A DNA stretch of 8,514 bases from Bacteroidota bacterium (lineage in GTDB: Bacteria; Bacteroidota; Bacteroidia; Bacteroidales; Prolixibacteraceae): the NCBI GenBank assembly GCA_030706665.1, contig JAUZOB010000134.1, positions 1-8,514 on the forward strand, read 5' to 3'. How positions within the stretch are numbered: the stretch's first letter is position 1; each line of letters opens with the position of its first letter. The position numbers and the translations under genes were made by a program. Shown here in pieces: positions 6,473 through 8,514 of this stretch. Below the pieces are notes generated by a model that worked only from the letters and a program-made list of their open reading frames with translations, did not search any database and was not told the origin of the DNA.

Positions 6473-6549
6473 AGAACATTTTTTTCAGATGATTGTTTGC
6501 TTATTAATGAATCTTAAAAAAAGAATTTCAATGTTCTACACAAATTCTT
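6473..6549 (+). repeat. Two interlocking inverted repeats in the sucC leader
   Basis: AGAACATT (6473-6480) and AATGTTCT (6530-6537) are perfect complements, and the T5 after the first can pair with the A7 at 6516-6522. Separately, AAGAATTT (6521-6528) and AAATTCTT (6542-6549) form a perfect 8-bp hairpin whose 13-nt loop contains AATGTTCT. The two pairings therefore either compete or combine as a pseudoknot, ending 7 nt before the sucC ATG. The region is AT-rich, so chance repeats are a real alternative. Confidence 0.35.
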
Positions 6550-6556
6550 CTTAAAT

Positions 6557-7711
6557 ATGAAAATTCACGAGTATCAGACACGGATGTTATTCTCCAAATA
6601 TGGAATTCCGACGAATGCCGGCAGTGTATGTACTACCCTTGATGAAATTGAAGAAGCTTATCAAATGTTCGGACCAATGGTCGTAATAAAGGCACAGGTA
6701 CACACTGGGGGCAGAGGAAAAGCCGGAGGTGTTAAACTTGCTCGTTCTGAAGATGAAGCCTTAGAATTCGGACAACAAATATTAGGGATGGATATCAACG
6801 GGCATCATGTGGAAAAAGTATTTGTGGCAGATGCGGCAGAGATCAAGAAAGAATATTACGTGGGATTTGTGAATGACCGGAGCACTAAATCTGTCGTATT
6901 AATGGTAAGTAAAGAAGGTGGTGTAGAAATCGAAGAAGTGGCACAAAGAGCCCCTGAGAAGATTCATAAATTCGTTATTCAATCGGATATCGGATTGCCA
7001 TCATATCTGGCCAGAAAGATCGCCTTCTCCCTTTTTGATGATATCGATCAGGTTAAGCAAGGCGCTGATATCCTAAAAAAGTTATATCACCTTTATGTCG
7101 ATACGGATGCAACACTGGCTGAGATTAACCCTCTTATCGTTACACCCAATGATGAATTATTGGCAATAGACGGAAAGATGAATTTTGACGACAATGCATT
7201 TTATCGTCAGAAAGAAATCTTTGATATGAGAGAAGCAACTCCCGACGAACTTAAAGAAATTGAAGCCAAGCAAAAAGGATTCAGTTATGTCAGGCTTGAT
7301 GGAAATATAGGTTGCATGGTGAATGGCGCCGGACTGGCAATGGCCACTATGGATATGATTAAACTTTATGGCGCTGAACCTGCTAATTTCTTGGATATCG
7401 GAGGAAGTTCAAATCCTGTTAAAGTTGTTGAAGCCATTAAACTTCTGCTGAGTGATAAAAATGTAAATGTTGTTCTGATTAACATCTTCGGGGGAATTAC
7501 ACGGTGTGATGATGTTGCCCGTGGACTGATTCAAGCATTTGATGAGCTTAATGTCGATATTCCCGTAGTGGTTCGTTTGACCGGAACCAATGAACAGGAA
7601 GGCCGGGAAATGCTTAAAGAGACCCGATTTTATGCTGTTGAGACAATGAGTCAAGCTGCTCGTAAAGCAATTGAATTGTCCGGTAGAAATACTACAGAAA
7701 CTCAAAGCTGA
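6557..7711 (+). CDS. sucC: Succinate--CoA ligase (ADP-forming), beta subunit
   Basis: With SucD it interconverts succinyl-CoA and succinate with substrate-level phosphorylation of ADP. The 384-residue protein is close to E. coli SucC (388). The N-terminal ATP-grasp domain (about 1-235) has KAQVHTGGRGKAGGVKLA (45-62; Lys45 is the probable nucleotide contact), and AEINPLIV with Asn191 and AIDGKMNFDDNA with Asp205 as the probable magnesium ligands. The C-terminal ligase-CoA domain (about 245-384) has YVRLDGNIGCMVNGAGLAMATMD, NFLDIGGSS, NIFGGITRCD and VVRLTGTN. Nothing is missing. The ATG at 6557 gives the canonical MKIHEYQ start; there is no Shine-Dalgarno sequence. sucD follows after 137 nt with no terminator between, so cotranscription is likely. 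In Bacteroidales this enzyme can serve the succinate/propionate route, but no other gene of that pathway is in the window. Confidence 0.97.
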   Translation: MKIHEYQTRMLFSKYGIPTNAGSVCTTLDEIEEAYQMFGPMVVIKAQVHTGGRGKAGGVKLARSEDEALEFGQQILGMDINGHHVEKVFVADAAEIKKEYYVGFVNDRSTKSVVLMVSKEGGVEIEEVAQRAPEKIHKFVIQSDIGLPSYLARKIAFSLFDDIDQVKQGADILKKLYHLYVDTDATLAEINPLIVTPNDELLAIDGKMNFDDNAFYRQKEIFDMREATPDELKEIEAKQKGFSYVRLDGNIGCMVNGAGLAMATMDMIKLYGAEPANFLDIGGSSNPVKVVEAIKLLLSDKNVNVVLINIFGGITRCDDVARGLIQAFDELNVDIPVVVRLTGTNEQEGREMLKETRFYAVETMSQAARKAIELSGRNTTETQS

Positions 7712-7848
7712 AAATATACAGAGGCTCCTGGCAGGACTGTAAAATGAGAAAGGAAGATAATTGGTTGATGTAGTATTATTTTGAACTAGTCTGATATTTA
7801 GAAACGAGTCAATGATTATAGAAGACAATAATATTTAAATCCATATTT

Positions 7849-8514
7849 ATGAGTATTCTCATTGATCAATACACCAGAGTCCTTGTGCAGGGAATCACCG
7901 GGCGCGACGGAAGCTTTCATGCTTCACGGATGAAAGTCAATGGAACAAATATTGTTGCCGGAGTTTCTCCGGGTAAAGGTGGAAGTATAATTGACGAGAT
8001 TCCTGTTTTTAATACGCTATCCGAAGCTGTTGAAGAAACATATGCCAATACGTCAATCATCTTTGTGCCGGCTTCTTTTGCTAAAGATGCGATACTGGAA
8101 GCTACCGATGCTGGTATCGAATTAATAATCACAATTACGGAAGGGATTCCGACACGTGATATTATTGAAGTATTACCTTTCCTTCATCGTAAAGGTGCTA
8201 AACTAATCGGCCCGAACTGTCCGGGAGTAATATCCCCTGGAAAATGCATGGTTGGAATTATGCCACCATCTATATTTTCAGATGGGCCAATAGGTCTTAT
8301 GAGTCGTAGCGGGACGCTTACCTATGAAGTTGTTCATCAATTAACGCAGACTGGATTGGGACAAACAACCTGTGTTGGCATTGGGGGTGATCCGGTTGCC
8401 GGTTTATATTATCAGGAATTATTGGAGATGTTTGAAAACGATCCGGATACGGAAGCGATTGTCTTGATTGGTGAAATAGGCGGGGATGCCGAAGAAAGGG
8501 CTGCTCAGTATATC
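7849..8514 (+). CDS. sucD: Succinate--CoA ligase (ADP-forming), alpha subunit, 3' end outside the window
   Basis: The frame stays open from ATG 7849 to the window edge, giving 222 residues of about 290 expected. It is the CoA-binding, phosphohistidine-carrying partner of SucC. The N-terminal CoA-binding Rossmann domain has VQGITGRDGSFHASRM (13-28), VSPGKGG (39-45) and the ITITEGIP loop (94-101); the ligase domain begins with LIGPNCPGVISPG (119-131), MSRSGTLTYE (151-160), CVGIGGDPVAG and LIGEIGGDAEE. Glu209 corresponds to the glutamate that contacts phosphohistidine in E. coli. The catalytic histidine itself, near residue 246 in E. coli, lies beyond the window, so it cannot be verified here. 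The break is the window edge, not a gene defect. The start is fixed by the family opening MSILIDQYTRVLVQGITG. Confidence 0.96.
   Translation, partial: MSILIDQYTRVLVQGITGRDGSFHASRMKVNGTNIVAGVSPGKGGSIIDEIPVFNTLSEAVEETYANTSIIFVPASFAKDAILEATDAGIELIITITEGIPTRDIIEVLPFLHRKGAKLIGPNCPGVISPGKCMVGIMPPSIFSDGPIGLMSRSGTLTYEVVHQLTQTGLGQTTCVGIGGDPVAGLYYQELLEMFENDPDTEAIVLIGEIGGDAEERAAQYI

Noticed and set aside
7409..7828. 139-codon minus-strand frame over the end of sucC
   Set aside because: It is antisense to conserved sucC sequence, has no recognisable domain, and its composition is that of a shadow frame.
7917..8132. Minus-strand 71-codon frame inside sucD
   Set aside because: It is antisense to the conserved CoA-binding domain of SucD; a shadow frame.

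Overview
The window is an ordinary chromosomal stretch of a Bacteroidota bacterium, most likely of the order Bacteroidales. The reasons are a periplasmic DPP IV of the Porphyromonas/Bacteroides kind with an S-A-Q signal-peptide end, TAnnTTTG-type -7 promoter elements, an almost complete lack of Shine-Dalgarno sequences, and ribosomal and IF3 proteins of Bacteroidota character. The taxon is inferred from motifs and not from any search. I see no mobile elements, CRISPR arrays, tRNA or rRNA genes, and no gene that looks foreign by eye.

Layout: (1) 31-2244, minus strand, encodes an exported dipeptidyl peptidase IV. (2) 2245-2416 is a divergent promoter region. (3) 2417-5648, plus strand, is the classical translation cluster thrS-infC-rpmI-rplT, closed by a strong intrinsic terminator at 5692-5726. 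(4) 5780-6340, minus strand, is a typical 2-Cys peroxiredoxin. (5) 6341-6556 is a second divergent regulatory region with a perfect dyad of OxyR-like form and several inverted repeats. (6) 6557-7711 and 7849-8514 (cut by the window edge), plus strand, are sucC and sucD, the two subunits of succinyl-CoA synthetase.

The most informative point is infC. Its reading frame extends 31 codons upstream of the first GTG, through the conserved IF3 N-terminus, to an ATA codon at 4401 preceded by the only strong Shine-Dalgarno sequence in the window. This looks like a Bacteroidota version of the non-canonical infC start used for autoregulation in E. coli. The same operon has a well-formed stem-loop just before rplT, a candidate L20-binding leader, and an anti-Shine-Dalgarno-like tract after rpmI that could pair with the infC ribosome-binding site.

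The second point is the peroxiredoxin/sucC intergenic region. A CTCATAG-N7-CTATGAG dyad sits about 65 bp upstream of the inferred peroxiredoxin transcription start, the usual position for a LysR-type activator such as OxyR, and it overlaps the inferred start of sucC transcription. I found no wholly new system; the candidates worth attention are regulatory.
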